DNA from: Peromyscus leucopus
Taxonomy: Eukaryota > Chordata > Mammalia > Rodentia > Cricetidae
Direction: 5' to 3'
Assembly (NCBI RefSeq): GCF_004664715.2
Contig: NC_051063.1
Coordinates: 70,728,518 to 70,792,517 of the forward strand
Length of the DNA: 64,000 nt
Shown here piece by piece: positions 21,985 to 32,819 of the stretch. Under the pieces are notes generated by a model. It did no database searches. It was given only the letters and a program-made list of their open reading frames with translations, and was not told the DNA's origin. Numbering within the stretch: position 1 is the stretch's first letter; the number at the start of each line of letters is the position of its first letter. Made by a program: the position numbers and the translations under genes.

Positions 21985-22189
21985 TACCTCAGGGGCTGCA
22001 GAAATGGCTCCGGGATTAAGAGCACTGACTGCTTCTGCAGAGGGCCGGAGTTCAGTTCCCAGTAGCCACACGCGGTGGATTATAACCACCTATAACTCCA
22101 GTTCCGGGAATCTGGTGCCCTCTTCTGGCCTGTGCAGGCACCAGACACACACATGGTACACAGACATACACACAGGCAAAACACACACA

Positions 22190-22190
<1 letters not shown>
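21985..22190 (+). repeat. B2 SINE, sense
   Basis: 'ggggctgcagaaatggctcc', 'agcactgactgcttctgcag', 'gagttcagttcccagtagcc', 'ggtgccctcttctggcctgt', 'acagacatacacacaggcaa'. Its tail merges into the CA repeat that follows. Confidence 0.92.

Positions 22191-22191
<1 letters not shown>

Positions 22192-22240
<49 letters not shown>
22192..22240. repeat. (CA)n microsatellite
   Basis: About 24 CA dinucleotides grown from the B2 tail. Confidence 0.95.
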
Positions 22241-22243
<3 letters not shown>

Positions 22244-22319
22244 TTCATTATCTCAGAAACAAGTATGAAAGAAAAAAATAATCAAACCCAGTGAAAACAG
22301 GTCTCCAGAAGTCATCGTG

Positions 22320-22991
22320 GTCGGCATGGCTCACACCTATGAGTCACCTCAGACTCATCTACTGTCTGTAAGTCCTGGCTTCTGCTTACAGTAGCAGCAG
22401 AGTGGCCACTTCCCTCCAGGGCCGGCTAGTCTCCAGTGTTCTCTTTGACTCAACCGCATGTGATAACTTTCTTTCTCCCCATCCCCGGCTGGGTCAAAGG
22501 GGAGTGAGTTAGAGGAACCTCTCACCTCCTGGAGCTTGGGTGTACTTTTTAAATGCTTCCCTGGGCTGAGGGTAGCCAGCTCTTGTGAAGACATCCCATA
22601 GCAACTTGTCTTCTTCCACAGACTGGGATGTCAGTTTTAATTCTCAAGATCTCTGTTTCCCCCCAAGCCTGGAAACTCCTTCCCAGTCTCATCCCTTCAC
22701 CTTTCCTCATATAAGCAGACTCACAATTCCAGGCCTCTTCAGTCGTCTGTCAAAACCCTGTACTTTTCTTTGTCTCAGAGTCTACTCCGGCATCTCTTCT
22801 AACCGTGTAGGGAGGAACAGGATATGGAGAGGACCAGACACCGTGAAGACTCATATCCTAACCACCTGTGGTGCTTCCAAGCCTCAGTTTCCCGAGAGCT
22901 AGACATACTTTCTGGGCAAGAATGTTTTAAGGACTGGCCAGTGCTTTGTGAGGCTAAGGGTTCGACTGACGTTAGAATGTTTACCAGGAGG
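22320..22991. other. Intronic sequence, no gene seen
   Basis: Contains moderately long open frames on both strands but nothing recognisable as an exon. Confidence 0.45.
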
Positions 22992-23280
22992 GGTGAGGAC
23001 GACGGCTCAGGTCAAGTGCTTACAGTTCAAAAGGTGAGGACCAGAGTTCAAATCCCCAGACATGACAGCCAACACTCCTGGGATGAGATGGGAGGAGACC
23101 TGCTATCAGAGCATCCCTGGAAGCTCAAGGAACAGGCTCACCTGGCATTTCAGTGGCAAACAAGAGAGCCTGCCTCCAACAAGTGGGGAGGGTCAAGACT
23201 AGCCACACATACTGGCACCTGCTGCCCACACTCACACACACAAACATACCCACATACATGCATGCACAAAGAATTTCCTT
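22992..23280 (+). repeat. Composite tRNA-type SINE, sense, diverged
   Basis: A tRNA-like head ('gaggacgacggctcaggtca', 'agttcaaatccccagacatg') followed by a B1-like middle and a CA-rich tail ('acatacatgcatgcaca'). Confidence 0.55.
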
Positions 23281-23394
23281 AAATTTTACCATTAATACAT
23301 AACATTAACTGAGCTGCCATTAAATCAAGCATGGCCACCATCTCTCTCTACAACTTTGTCAGCCCCAGTTAAAACTCTATGCTATTAACGTCAA

Positions 23395-23640
23395 AATGGG
23401 AGCTACGGGTAAAAGCACTTATTGCACTCTCTTAAGGGCCTGAGTTCACATCCCCGACACCTCTGTAAGAAGCCAGGCATGGTAGGTGTGTGTGTACTAT
23501 GGTCAGGGGAGGAGACAGGAGGAAGACTGGGGCTTCTTGGTTGCCAGCATAAGCTCCAGGTTCACTGAGAAGCCCTCCCTTAAGGAAATAAGGTAAAACA
23601 TCAGTCAGGACACTGGATGTCCTCCTCTGGCCTCCTTGCA
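23395..23640 (+). repeat. Composite tRNA-type SINE, sense
   Basis: Same architecture as 22992-23280: 'gagttcacatccccgacacc', 'gaagccaggcatggtaggtg', 'agctccaggttcactgagaa', 'ctcctctggcctccttgcat', ending in the compound microsatellite. Confidence 0.6.
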
Positions 23641-23678
23641 TGCATGCATGCATGCATGCATGCATGCGCGCGCGCGCG

Positions 23679-23713
<35 letters not shown>

Positions 23714-23714
23714 T
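23637..23714. repeat. Compound microsatellite (TGCA)n-(GC)n-(CA)n
   Basis: About 78 bp of uninterrupted alternating purine-pyrimidine sequence: 7 TGCA units, about 11 GC, then about 14 CA. Such sequence has high Z-DNA-forming potential. Confidence 0.96.
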
Positions 23715-24407
23715 TTAAAAGTCTAACTGGCTACAGAATGTCCAAAAAGGGGACCAAGAATCCTTTTCTGAGCCTGAGAGATTCAACAGGAAGTTTATTA
23801 CACATATACCATGTAGGGAACATTTTCCAGAATCTAGCAACACCCTGGAAGATTTGGAAAATGCCAGACAAACCAGTTTTTCCTCTTGACCTGGACATGC
23901 TGATGGACTTAGCGTTCACCTTTGATGCACACCCATTCCTAACTCCACACTTGCAGCATCTTGCTCATTTCCCCTCGAGCAGCAGCAGGCTGCCTCAAGT
24001 GTCTCACAAGCCTCACTGAAATGCAGGTTCACTCGACCTAAACCTTCATTTCCTGGTGTGCAGTTCTCGACAACCAAATGAAACTCTGTTGCTTGTATCT
24101 GAGCTTACTGGTATTTCCTGGATGCCAGGACCTACTAACTACTTCAGTGTGACCGAGACTAGACAGAAAGATGGGGAAAACACGGGGACACAGAAAGGGA
24201 AAAGAAGCCCTTTGGGGTATCTGACCAAAATCTAGAAACTTTAACACAGCAGATAAAATCAAATTGCCGACAGAGCTTGCGCTTGCTTTCCTAGAGACTT
24301 CTTGACTAAGATGTAAAAGCAGACCATGTCCAACCTTGAGCTTCAGCCCGTTTGCCTCTCTCCCATCCACAAGCCCAAACAATGCCCCTGAGAAAACCAC
24401 CTTAGTT
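23715..24407. other. Intronic sequence, no gene seen
   Basis: No exon or repeat recognised. Confidence 0.45.
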
Positions 24408-24593
24408 TCATTTTATTTTTATACGCATGGGTGTTTTGTCTGCATGAATGTCTTTGTACCTACCACACACATGCCTGGTGCCCATGGAAGCCGGAGAGGG
24501 TACCAGATCCCCTGGAACTGGAGTTACAGACAATTTGGGGCCACTATGTAAGTGGTGGGAATCAAACAGATCCACTGAGCCATCTCCCCAGAC
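24408..24593 (-). repeat. B2 SINE, antisense
   Basis: 'tttatacgcatgggtgtttt', 'tctgcatgaatgtctttgta', 'ccctggaactggagttacag', 'actgagccatctccccagac' read as B2 in reverse. Confidence 0.9.
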
Positions 24594-24599
24594 CCTAGT

Positions 24600-24755
24600 T
24601 TCTTTGTGTTTTTGTTTTTTGAGACAGGGTTTCTCTGTGTAGTCCTAGCTGTTCTGAAACGTGCTCTGTAGACCAGGCTGGCCTTGAACTAACAGATCTG
24701 CCTGCCTCTGCTTCCCAAGATTAAAGGTGTGCCCCACCACCGCCAATCCCCTAGT
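24600..24755 (-). repeat. B1 SINE, antisense
   Basis: 'ttgagacagggtttctctgt', 'gctctgtagaccaggctggc', 'ctgcctgcctctgcttccca', 'aaggtgtgccccaccacc'. Confidence 0.9.
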
Positions 24756-24794
24756 TTCATTTTTTAAAGGAAATTCTTTAAGAACAAGTAAACT

Positions 24795-24903
24795 ATCTAG
24801 CATTGTGGCCACACCTTTAGGTCTTTGAGTTTGAGGCCAGCTTGGTCTACATTGTGAGTTCTAGGCCACCCAAGGACTCGGTCTCAAAACAACAACAAAA
24901 ACT
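24795..24903 (+). repeat. B1 fragment, sense, diverged
   Basis: 'tgtggccacacctttaggtc' and 'gaggccagcttggtctacat' with an AAC-rich tail. Confidence 0.7.
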
Positions 24904-25564
24904 AAACCAGTCCACATTTAATGACATTTTGTGAACTTTAATCTTTAAACTCTAGTCTTCATTGTAGACAATGTTGTGAAGAAATAAAACTAAACTCTGC
25001 TTAATCTTTAAACTTATTGTAAATCACCTACTTTGGACAACGTGGCCTTCAAAGCCACCAGGTCATGTATGCTGCCATTGCAAAGACCCCCAGGTGCAAA
25101 TCTCTTGAGAAGCCCATCCCCATGTCTTTGGTGTGTGTTGTCTGTTTCCTGATGGCCTCTAAATGCCTCCACTTCTATTTCAATTTTGTCCTGACTCTCG
25201 CGTCTATGTAATAAACCAACATGGCCTCGCTCGGTCTTGCTCTGAAACTCTTCTCTGAGTTTCAAGTCAAAGGGTTTGGTGTCACAACCAGATGCAGGTC
25301 CCTAAGGAGAGAGGGAGCGTCTGCCACAGCTGGTGGCTGCTCTGGCTGCAGCTCCCCACACCAGCCTTGGTACCTCATCTCCTATGTAGAATCATATGCA
25401 TGGTAAAGAAAATGTCTTCTTCCCCTACCTTTCCAAAAGCCCCGACTCCAGACAGTGTGCAGAAAAACCAGGGGACAATGCAAATGTATTTGATGAAAGT
25501 TTCACAAATCAGTCTTTGTATGTAATGAAGGTCTGTGTCAATGAAGCTAGGTTCCTGTTGTTGA
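24904..25564. other. Intronic sequence, no gene seen
   Basis: Includes 'tatgtaataaacc' at 25205-25217 after a pyrimidine-rich stretch. I considered an LTR or retrocopy here, but no termini, duplications or homologous protein can be supported. Confidence 0.4.
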
Positions 25565-25690
25565 AACAGGGTCTTACTTAGCTCAGGGTGGCCTTTAACT
25601 CACTATATAAATGAGGCTGGATTTGAATCCTGATGCCCCTGCCTCAGCTTTCTGAGTTCTGGGGTTGTGGAAGCAGTGTCTTCATACTAG
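25565..25690 (-). repeat. B1-type SINE, antisense, diverged
   Basis: 'gaaacagggtcttacttagc', 'tggcctttaactcactatat', 'cctgcctcagctttctgagt'. Confidence 0.6.
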
Positions 25691-26020
25691 GCTTGATGAG
25701 GAGTGGAAAGCTATAGAAAACATGACAAGACAAAGGGGTTCGTGCAGTGTAACGCACAGTGTGGCACTCAAGGTGTAAGCTAGGGACAGCAGGACCTGCT
25801 CCACATCCTTGTCGGAGGGGAACCTCTCACAGGGAAGAGGTGGTGGGAAGCTAAGATTGTCTCAACATTTCTCAAGTTTCTTCCATGCAAGATTCAATGA
25901 TACATCATATGGGGGGGGGACACATTTGGAGGGGGCACATCTCATCCCCCATTATCACAGAGTGCTTGTACTTTTATGATTGGCTTACTTCACTTTGCAT
26001 CTTCAAAGGTTAATCCATCC

Positions 26021-26192
26021 TGCCGGGCAGTAGTGGTGCCCGCCTTTAATCCCAGTGCTCGGGAGGCAGAGGCAGGAGGATCTCTGTGAGTTCGAGGCCA
26101 ACCTGGTCTCCAAAGCGAGTTCCAGGAAAGGTGCAAAGCTACACAGAGAAACCCTGCCTCGAAAAACCAAAAAAAAAAAAAAAAAAAAAAAA
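26021..26192 (+). repeat. B1 SINE, sense, with A tail
   Basis: Full-length B1 of the cricetid-like subtype: 'gccgggcagtagtggtgccc', 'ggcaggaggatctctgtgag', 'aaaggtgcaaagctacacag', 'gaaaccctgcctcgaaaaac', A23. Confidence 0.93.
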
Positions 26193-26193
26193 A

Positions 26194-26310
26194 GTCCACC
26201 CTAGCACTAGCGCCTGGGAGGCAGAGGCAGGCAGATCTCTGAGTTTGAGGTCAGTCTGGTCTATAGAGCAAGTTCTAGGCAGCCAAGGTTATACAGTGAG
26301 ACCCTGTCTC
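26194..26310 (+). repeat. B1 SINE, sense, 5' truncated
   Basis: 'gcgcctgggaggcagaggca', 'gaggtcagtctggtctatag', 'gagaccctgtctcaaaacat'. Directly follows the previous B1. Confidence 0.85.
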
Positions 26311-26312
26311 AA

Positions 26313-26334
26313 AACATATATGTGTGTGTATGTA

Positions 26335-26365
<31 letters not shown>

Positions 26366-26366
26366 T
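26313..26366. repeat. (TG)n/(TATG)n microsatellite
   Basis: TGTGTGTATGTATGTATG followed by about 12 TG, grown from the B1 tail. Confidence 0.93.
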
Positions 26367-26580
26367 CTAAAAAAATAAAGGTTCACCCACTTTACAGCAT
26401 GTATCAGAATTGTCTTCCTTCTCAAGGCTGAATGATACTCCACTGTATAGATCACATTTTGTCTATGACTTGTGAATGGGCAGTTGAGTGACTTCCACTT
26501 TGGGACTGTCAGTAATAACATGCTTTACAACATATATTTACACCAATAAACATAAACAATCAAAAGAGCTTGGCCCAGGC

Positions 26581-26954
26581 CCTCACAGAAGGCTATGTCC
26601 CTGGGCCATGACAAGCGTTCTCCTTGTAAACTGACTTCTTCCTTCTGGGACACAGTCAGGGGCTGCTCCCCATGGAAGAAGTCCTGTTGGAGAATTCCCT
26701 TTCGATTTTCCTATCCCCTGGAAGAGTGAACTAGGGCAATGAAACAGACTGTGACTAAAGGAACAATGGAGTGTGTAGCAATCACCACACGTTAACATAC
26801 AGAGTGATCTAGAAATGCCCATGGATTACAAATTATAGGGTAGACCTATACATCCCTTCACCATGGACCACTCTGCATCTGTCAGTTCACACTTGTCTGA
26901 CTTCCAATCATGTCTCTGGTGTGCTCCACGTGTTAGAGTTTAGGACCACTGGCA

Positions 26955-26956
<2 letters not shown>
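26581..26956. other. Intronic sequence, no gene seen
   Basis: No exon or repeat recognised. Confidence 0.45.

Positions 26957-27000
<44 letters not shown>
26957..27000. repeat. (TG)n microsatellite
   Basis: About 21 TG dinucleotides. Confidence 0.95.
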
Positions 27001-27004
<4 letters not shown>

Positions 27005-27750
27005 TTCTAAGCACAGACATCAGCTGGCTCCACTTAGGGCTCTCCTCACCTGCATTATTCTCAAGTTTATCTCCACATTCTGATTCACAGATGTGCCTGT
27101 TCTCTGGATTTCCCTTTGGAGGGTTAAGAACACCTTCCTGGTTAGTTCATTAATAAGCTGAATATCATTTTACATCTGTATGACAGCCATCATCTTCCCA
27201 ATGTTTGAAAAACTATCCTGTAACAAAGGCTAAGTCACACCCATTCATGAGCTGATTTCTTGCTTCTCCAGGAGACCTGTGGGCAGCAGCCCGGCCAGCC
27301 CTGGGACAGTCTTCAGGAAACAGGACTGTTAGCCAGACATGGAGGTTAAAGCCATGCCCGGTTAGTACACATCCTGCTGACCTCAGGTGTGGGGGAACCA
27401 GATCTACCCGGCTACCCCGCCTTTCCCAGGCTTTACGACTATTGTCTCCTCTTTGGTATAATCACACAGCTCACTGCCAGCACCCATCTCTGGAAGCCGG
27501 CCCTGAGCTCACAGACCTCCCTTTAGGGAGGAAAAGGACACTCGCCTCTAGCTCACTGCTTCTCCACTGGAGCCATAGCAGGGAGAATGACCGCTTCCCA
27601 AGGCTGGGAAGGGCAGGGAGAATGGTGAAAACCGAATCCCTCAAGGCTCTTCAGATGAAAAATCTTCTTCACATTTAATTTTTCTTGCTAGGGAGAACTT
27701 AGGTTTTAACTTTAATACTGATAAATACAGTTAAGAAACACCACTTTGGG
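27001..27750. other. Intronic sequence, no gene seen
   Basis: Moderately GC-rich and apparently unique. No exon supported. Confidence 0.45.
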
Positions 27751-27826
27751 GGCTGGGACATAGCTCAGTGGTATAGACCTTTGCCCGGCATGAATCAGAC
27801 CCTGAGAGAAGAACGAGAAAAATAAA
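27751..27826 (+). repeat. ID-type SINE, sense
   Basis: 'gggggctgggacatagctca', 'gtggtatagacctttgcccg' carries the A-box region of the tRNA-Ala-like ID/BC1 family, ending 'gaatcagaccctgag'. Confidence 0.75.
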
Positions 27827-28122
27827 GGGAGCAGAGAGCCCCTGCTTTGGTCAATCGCTCCTTCCTAGTGTCACGTGGTACTCTGTATCCAGTCTTCTGC
27901 CCTGCCTCCCGTTTCCTAAATCAGCTGATACCCCGCGTGAGTGCCTGTGACTCGTCTGCCGGGGGGCATGGTAGCAAACCTGGCTCACAGTCCAGTGGGG
28001 GTCGGGCACAGAGATGACAACCCAAGATGACTGAAACCAGAGAGAACAAAGGAGAAGCAGAAAAGGATGCTGACAGGGACCTTTGGCAAATGAAGGAAAA
28101 AGTAACACAAATCTATAAGGTA

Positions 28123-28243
28123 TAGCCGGGCGGCGGTGGTGCACGCCTTTAATCCCAGCACTCGGGAGGCAGAGCCAGGCGGATCTCTGTGAGTTCGAGG
28201 CCAGCCTGGGCACAAAGCTACACAGAAAAACCCTGTCTCGAAA

Positions 28244-28295
<52 letters not shown>
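28123..28295 (+). repeat. B1 SINE, sense, young, long A tail
   Basis: Near-consensus B1 with about 49 A at the tail (28247-28295) and a perfect 10-bp duplication CTATAAGGTA at 28113-28122 and 28296-28305. The long pure tail implies recent insertion. Confidence 0.96.
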
Positions 28296-28297
<2 letters not shown>

Positions 28298-28654
28298 ATA
28301 AGGTAAAGGGGCTGCTCTGAATGACGCTGGAAACCACGCCCTCCACACAGTGGGCGGGGAAGGAGCGACAGCCATGTTCTACAGTGTCATGGGTATTAGG
28401 GAGTTGAGAAGCAACCGTTCTAAGGCTATACTCAGTGGTAGTGATAGAGTGATGTCCATGATAGCCACCACCCTGGGAAAGAGGACAGGTCTTTCCCATA
28501 CCACCCACATGTACCTGTGCTGCCACATAGCTGCTGCCCTGTGAAAGAGGACAGGTCTTTCCCATACCACCCACACACACTTGTGCTATCCAGGCTTCCT
28601 GGCGTTCAGCTGACTGGCTCAGATCTACATTCTATTTGTTCTCTTCTGGATCTT

Positions 28655-28805
28655 TTTTGTTTTTGTTTTTGTTTTTCGAGACAGGGTTTCTCTGTGTTAC
28701 TTTGGAGCCTATCCTGGAACTCACTCTGTAGCCCAGGCTGGCCTCGAACACCCAGAGATCCACCTCCCGAGTTCTGGGATTAAAGGTGTGCACCACCACT
28801 GCCCA
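28655..28805 (-). repeat. B1 SINE, antisense
   Basis: 'tttttcgagacagggtttct', 'ctggaactcactctgtagcc', 'tctgggattaaaggtgtgca', 'ccaccactgcccagcc'. Confidence 0.93.
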
Positions 28806-29611
28806 GCCTCTTCTGGATCTTGTTTCTACTAAGTGTTTTGCTGGAGCATGAACAGTCATCACAGGCCACGCCCAATGGCAGGCACCACGCACCGTGCAGC
28901 TCGGTTCATCCACAGGGATGCCACAATGTAGGTCTCTCCTCTTACCCACCAGTTTGAGCAAAGCAGGTGCTGACATACAGACAGCCAGGCTTCTCAATTC
29001 CCGTGCCCTTCGGTGACTTACCAACTGTGCGGCTGGCATCATTGCAGTGCAATGACTAATCTGTTTTTATGTAAAATTAACTGAAGTAAGCAGATGCCAC
29101 TGAAGGTAGTAGGGGCAGAGTGCCATCAGAAGAGACCCATTTAGCAGAAAAGAGCTGTGGCAAGCCAGCCTGACTCACGCTGACACTATCTGGAATCAAA
29201 TGGATCTGATAGGGACCTGGAAGGAAAATTCCCAGGGCACCAAGCTTTTGGACATGCCCAGCTCCTGGCAGACCACTAGAGGACTGAGTGTAGGTGTCAG
29301 AACAAGGAACCCTTGAAACAGAAGTTTGTAATCATGAAAGAGAAGCAAGTCATTGGCACAGCTCTAGAATCGTCTGTCAGTCAGCACCAACTGTTTGGAT
29401 CTGTCTATGTGAGTCCTCTTCCCTTTCCAAGAATCAAACAAATAATGGGTCAATGTCCTGTATTCCCAAGATACACAATTCATTACATTTTGTGGTTTAT
29501 GAACCTTTGGGGATTTGAGGGGACAGAGTTGTAGGTGGATAGCTGACCTCCCAAGGTCTGTGGCTACAGACATGTGCCATTTCACTTAAAGCTCTTAGAA
29601 GCTTTTGAGGG
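28806..29611. other. Intronic sequence, no gene seen
   Basis: Apparently unique. Open frames near 29294-29585 occur on both strands without a recognisable product. Confidence 0.45.
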
Positions 29612-29980
29612 TATGGTAGTTTGAATGTTATGGGCCCCCATAATCTCATAGGGAGTGGCACTATTAGGAGGTGTGGCTTTGTTGGAGTGGGTATGGCCTT
29701 GTTGGAGGAAGTGTGTCACTGTGGGAGTGCACTTTGAGGTTTCCTATGCTCAGGATACTGCCTAGTGTCTCGGTTGACTTCCTGTTTCCTGCAAGATGTA
29801 GGACTCTCAGCTACTACTCCAGTACCATGTCTTCCTGCATGCTGCCATGTTCCTGATCATGATGATAGTGGACTGAACCCCTGAAACTGTAAGTGAGCCA
29901 CCCCATTAAATGTTTTCTTTATAAGAGTTGCCGTGGTCATGGTGTCTCTTCACAGCAATAAAAACCCTAACTAAGAGACA
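29612..29980 (+). mobile_element. Solo LTR of the same family as 17641-20367
   Basis: 369 bp, in plus orientation ('ggtagtttgaatgttatggg', 'ggaggaagtgtgtcactgtg', 'ctaactaagagaca'). It is the reverse complement of the LTRs at 17641 and 20012. A polyadenylation signal AATAAA lies at 29957-29962, as expected near an LTR R/U5 border, which independently supports the orientation given to the 17641-20367 element. Possible 5-bp duplication GAGGG/GAGGT with one mismatch. Confidence 0.78.
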
Positions 29981-31034
29981 GAGGTCCAAATAGCTGGCTA
30001 ATACTGGTTCATACTGAAGTCAGCAGCATGTTAAATAGATGCAACATCTCAACCAAGAGCACAAGTAGTAACCAGATGTTTGTCTCATTAGTGTCTTCAC
30101 ATCAATTAAATTTCCAACAGCTGGACTACAAAAGGCAAGAAGTTCAAGTTGCCAATGATCTCAGGTTATATTATGGAGACAGTTAATATAATAATTAAAT
30201 AAATAAATAAATAATAAATAAATAAGCAGTGCCCATTGTGGTGGCACATACCTTTAATCTCAACACAAACATAGTGAGACACATCTTTAAAAAGAACAAA
30301 AAAGATTATGTTAACGAGTTGGCAATAGCAATACTGGTCCCCAAATTAAGGGTGGGAGGGTGACATTCTGGATTCATTGCCCCTTTTCCACTGGAAACAT
30401 AGGTTGTGACATTGGTGTTAATCCTTTAAAGTGGCAGAGCAAACAGGTTTTTTCTTGTGTGTAAATAATTTTCAACACTGGCATCCAAAAGCCTAGGTTC
30501 CCCTGACCTCCATGAGAAAGCTACCCATGGCTGTGTGTGGTGGTGGGGGTGGGGGTGCGGAGGGGATGAAGGCAGAGCAGGATGCAGTGTGATTGGTGAG
30601 TATGTCTTAGCATCAGTGTAAGTCAACACCCACAATGACCAGGACACTGACGGCAGCCATGTCTTCAGTCTCTGACTGATGTGGCATTTGGGCCCAAAAC
30701 AAAGGAACCATGCTCATAAACAGAACTCGATAGACTATGTTTGAGAACACATTTCTTGTCCACTAACAGATGCCTTTGGGGACAGTGTCTCCTCTCATCA
30801 TAAAGAGATCCTGCAGTGTGAGGTGTTGGAGGGAAACAAAGATACAAAAGCAGAAAGGAGGATCCACCCCTAATGCTGAAAGAAAGTCCAAACAAGTTAC
30901 AGATGGGAAACTTAATAATAAGATTTTTTTTCACCATCAAAATGGCAAAAATCCAAATAACCCACTGTGTTCAACTGGCTGTGGGGAAAGGTGAGCTCAC
31001 ACTTGTTGCTGCTGAGAATGACGCTTGTAACCCC
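29981..31034. other. Intronic sequence with small repeats
   Basis: Contains an (AATA)n run at 30196-30228 and a deleted B1 scrap at about 30232-30290, then a G-rich 'ggtgggggtgggggtg' patch at 30541. No exon supported. Confidence 0.5.
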
Positions 31035-31300
31035 TGTGAACCATTGCCAGAGTTTGAATGCCCATGTCCTCCTAAGGCCAGCGTGTTGAAGGCTTGGTCC
31101 CCAGCAAGGAGATGCAGTTGAGGTGAGGCCTGTGGGGGAGTCTTGGGTCGCTGGAAGTGTGCCTGTGAGGAAACTGTGGACCCCAGACCCTCCCTCTTCC
31201 TCTGCTATTCCCTAGTTGTGGGTAAACGGTTGCTCCACCCAGCACGCCCTGCCGTTGCCATCTGGGGCCCCATATGGACCCAAGGCAATGGCTCTACTCC
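31035..31300 (+). repeat. Possible ancient LTR-like repeat
   Basis: 'gagtttgaatgcccatgtcc', 'tcctaaggcc' and 'gttgaaggcttggtccccag' resemble MaLR/MER-type mammalian repeats. Family uncertain. Confidence 0.4.
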
Positions 31301-31402
31301 ATCCTAGACAGAGTTTCCAGAACAGAACAGAGTAACCCTCTTCTTCCTAGTTAATCCCCCAGGTGGCTTACAGGACAGAATGCTGATTTAAGAAGAAGAA
31401 TT

Positions 31403-31610
31403 TGGGGGCTGGAGAGATGGCTCAGTGGTTTAGAGAACCTGGTGAGGACCCAGGTTCAATTCGCAGCACCCACGTGGTGATTCACAGTCATCTCTAACTC
31501 CAGTTCCAGGAGATCCAGTGCACTCTTCTGACCTCTGTGGGCACCGTCCACCCATGTGCTGCACAAAGATATACATGTAGGCAAAATTTGTATATACTAA
31601 TCTAAAAACA
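31403..31610 (+). repeat. B2 SINE, sense
   Basis: 'gggggctggagagatggctc', 'caggttcaattcgcagcacc', 'gtgcactcttctgacctctg', 'aagatatacatgtaggcaaa'. Confidence 0.93.
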
Positions 31611-31754
31611 AGTTTTGAAAAGAGAAGAACTTAAATACAAAGCTAGCCCTAACCAAGTAATCGATCCTTACTTTTTCCCCTTAAACACAGCTGCTGCACA
31701 AACACAAACTGTCAGACTCAAAGGGCTGCCACTTTTAGTATTTTAAGTAAAATG

Positions 31755-32110
31755 GCCACACTGGTCTCCCACTGCCACTGTAACCACAAACAGTGCTTAC
31801 AACAACAGAGACACTCTGGCTTACAGTTCTGAAGGTCACAAATCCAAAATGCATCTTAAAGGGTTCAAGTTCAAGGTTAGCTCCTCCTGCAGGCCCTCTT
31901 CTGTACCTCTTTGGTGTGTCCCAGACTCCCTGACTCAGGTCCTTATATCACAGCCAAGCTCTGCTTTCATTCTTGATGACTGCTCCGGCTAGGCCTGGCC
32001 TTCTGCTCCCCTCTAATCAGGACACGTGGTTGATTAGATGAGGCCCACCTGGATAAGACAATGCACGCTCTCCCTCTGCCCATCCTTAACCACAAAGCCT
32101 TCTTCAGCTC
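31755..32110 (+). repeat. Probable ancient mammalian interspersed repeat
   Basis: 'tctggcttacagttctgaag' and 'gtcacaaatccaaaatg' match the style of old eutherian repeats found in many mammals. Family not assigned. Confidence 0.4.
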
Positions 32111-32819
32111 CAGGCTGACATACATACAGATTCAGGGCCTTAGGCTGTGGTTATCTTTGGCTCAGTAGCAAATAACTAGAAGTGAGCCTCCATCAGTTGT
32201 GGACTGGTTAAGTAAATTAAGTTAAATTGCTGTAATAGAATACCATCATTCTACCAACAATGAGAAAACTCATTATGAACTAAAAAGAAAGCTCTCCAAA
32301 ATGTAATGTTCAACTGAAAAGAGCCAGGCACAGGCCAGAGAAAGAAATGCAACACAAACCATCTGCTTCTATTCCTAATATTATTAAGGTGTATCGGGTT
32401 AGAAAGTAATGGATAGGAATGGAATAGGAACATTACCAAATGACTTTTCACTAAATGCTCCATAATTTATTGTTTCTGAACCTTTTAAATGTAGCACTTA
32501 TCCCAAAAGTGAGACAAGATCTAAAAAGAGGAAAAAGAAATCAAAGAGGAAAAATAGTGAGAGATGGAGAGTCCAGGGCAGGTGGAACCAAGCTAGCAGG
32601 CCGGGTCTCTCAAGGCAAAAGCCACAGGTCGTGGTTAGGGCTACTGCACAAGGGGGGCATATTCACCAACATGTAAGAGCTGCACTCCACCCCAGAAAAA
32701 CATACTAGATCATACAGGATTCCAGTGCTACATAACCAATTACCATAAACTAGCAATTCACCCTGCAAACAGTCACCTCAATGAGTTCTGGGGGACAGAT
32801 ACCCAAAAGGAAAATACGG

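Larger units (their letters stand above)
25880..26580 (-). repeat. Old L1 3' fragment, antisense, split by SINEs
   Basis: 'ttttatgattggcttacttc' (25973) and 'aatgatactccactgtatag', 'tgggcagttgagtgacttcc', 'gtaataacatgcttt' (26430-26525) are the reverse of the L1 ORF2 3' end. Two B1s and a TG repeat separate the halves. Confidence 0.6.

Noticed and set aside
22004..22294. 96-codon open frame with a Thr-His repeat
   Set aside because: It is a B2 SINE plus the (CA)n microsatellite read as protein. Similar His-Thr or Cys-Val frames at 23432-24019, 44709-44986 and 63274-63734 have the same explanation.
25014..25265. Possible LTR or retrocopy with 'aataaa' near 25208
   Set aside because: No TG...CA termini, flanking duplication or recognisable protein could be found.
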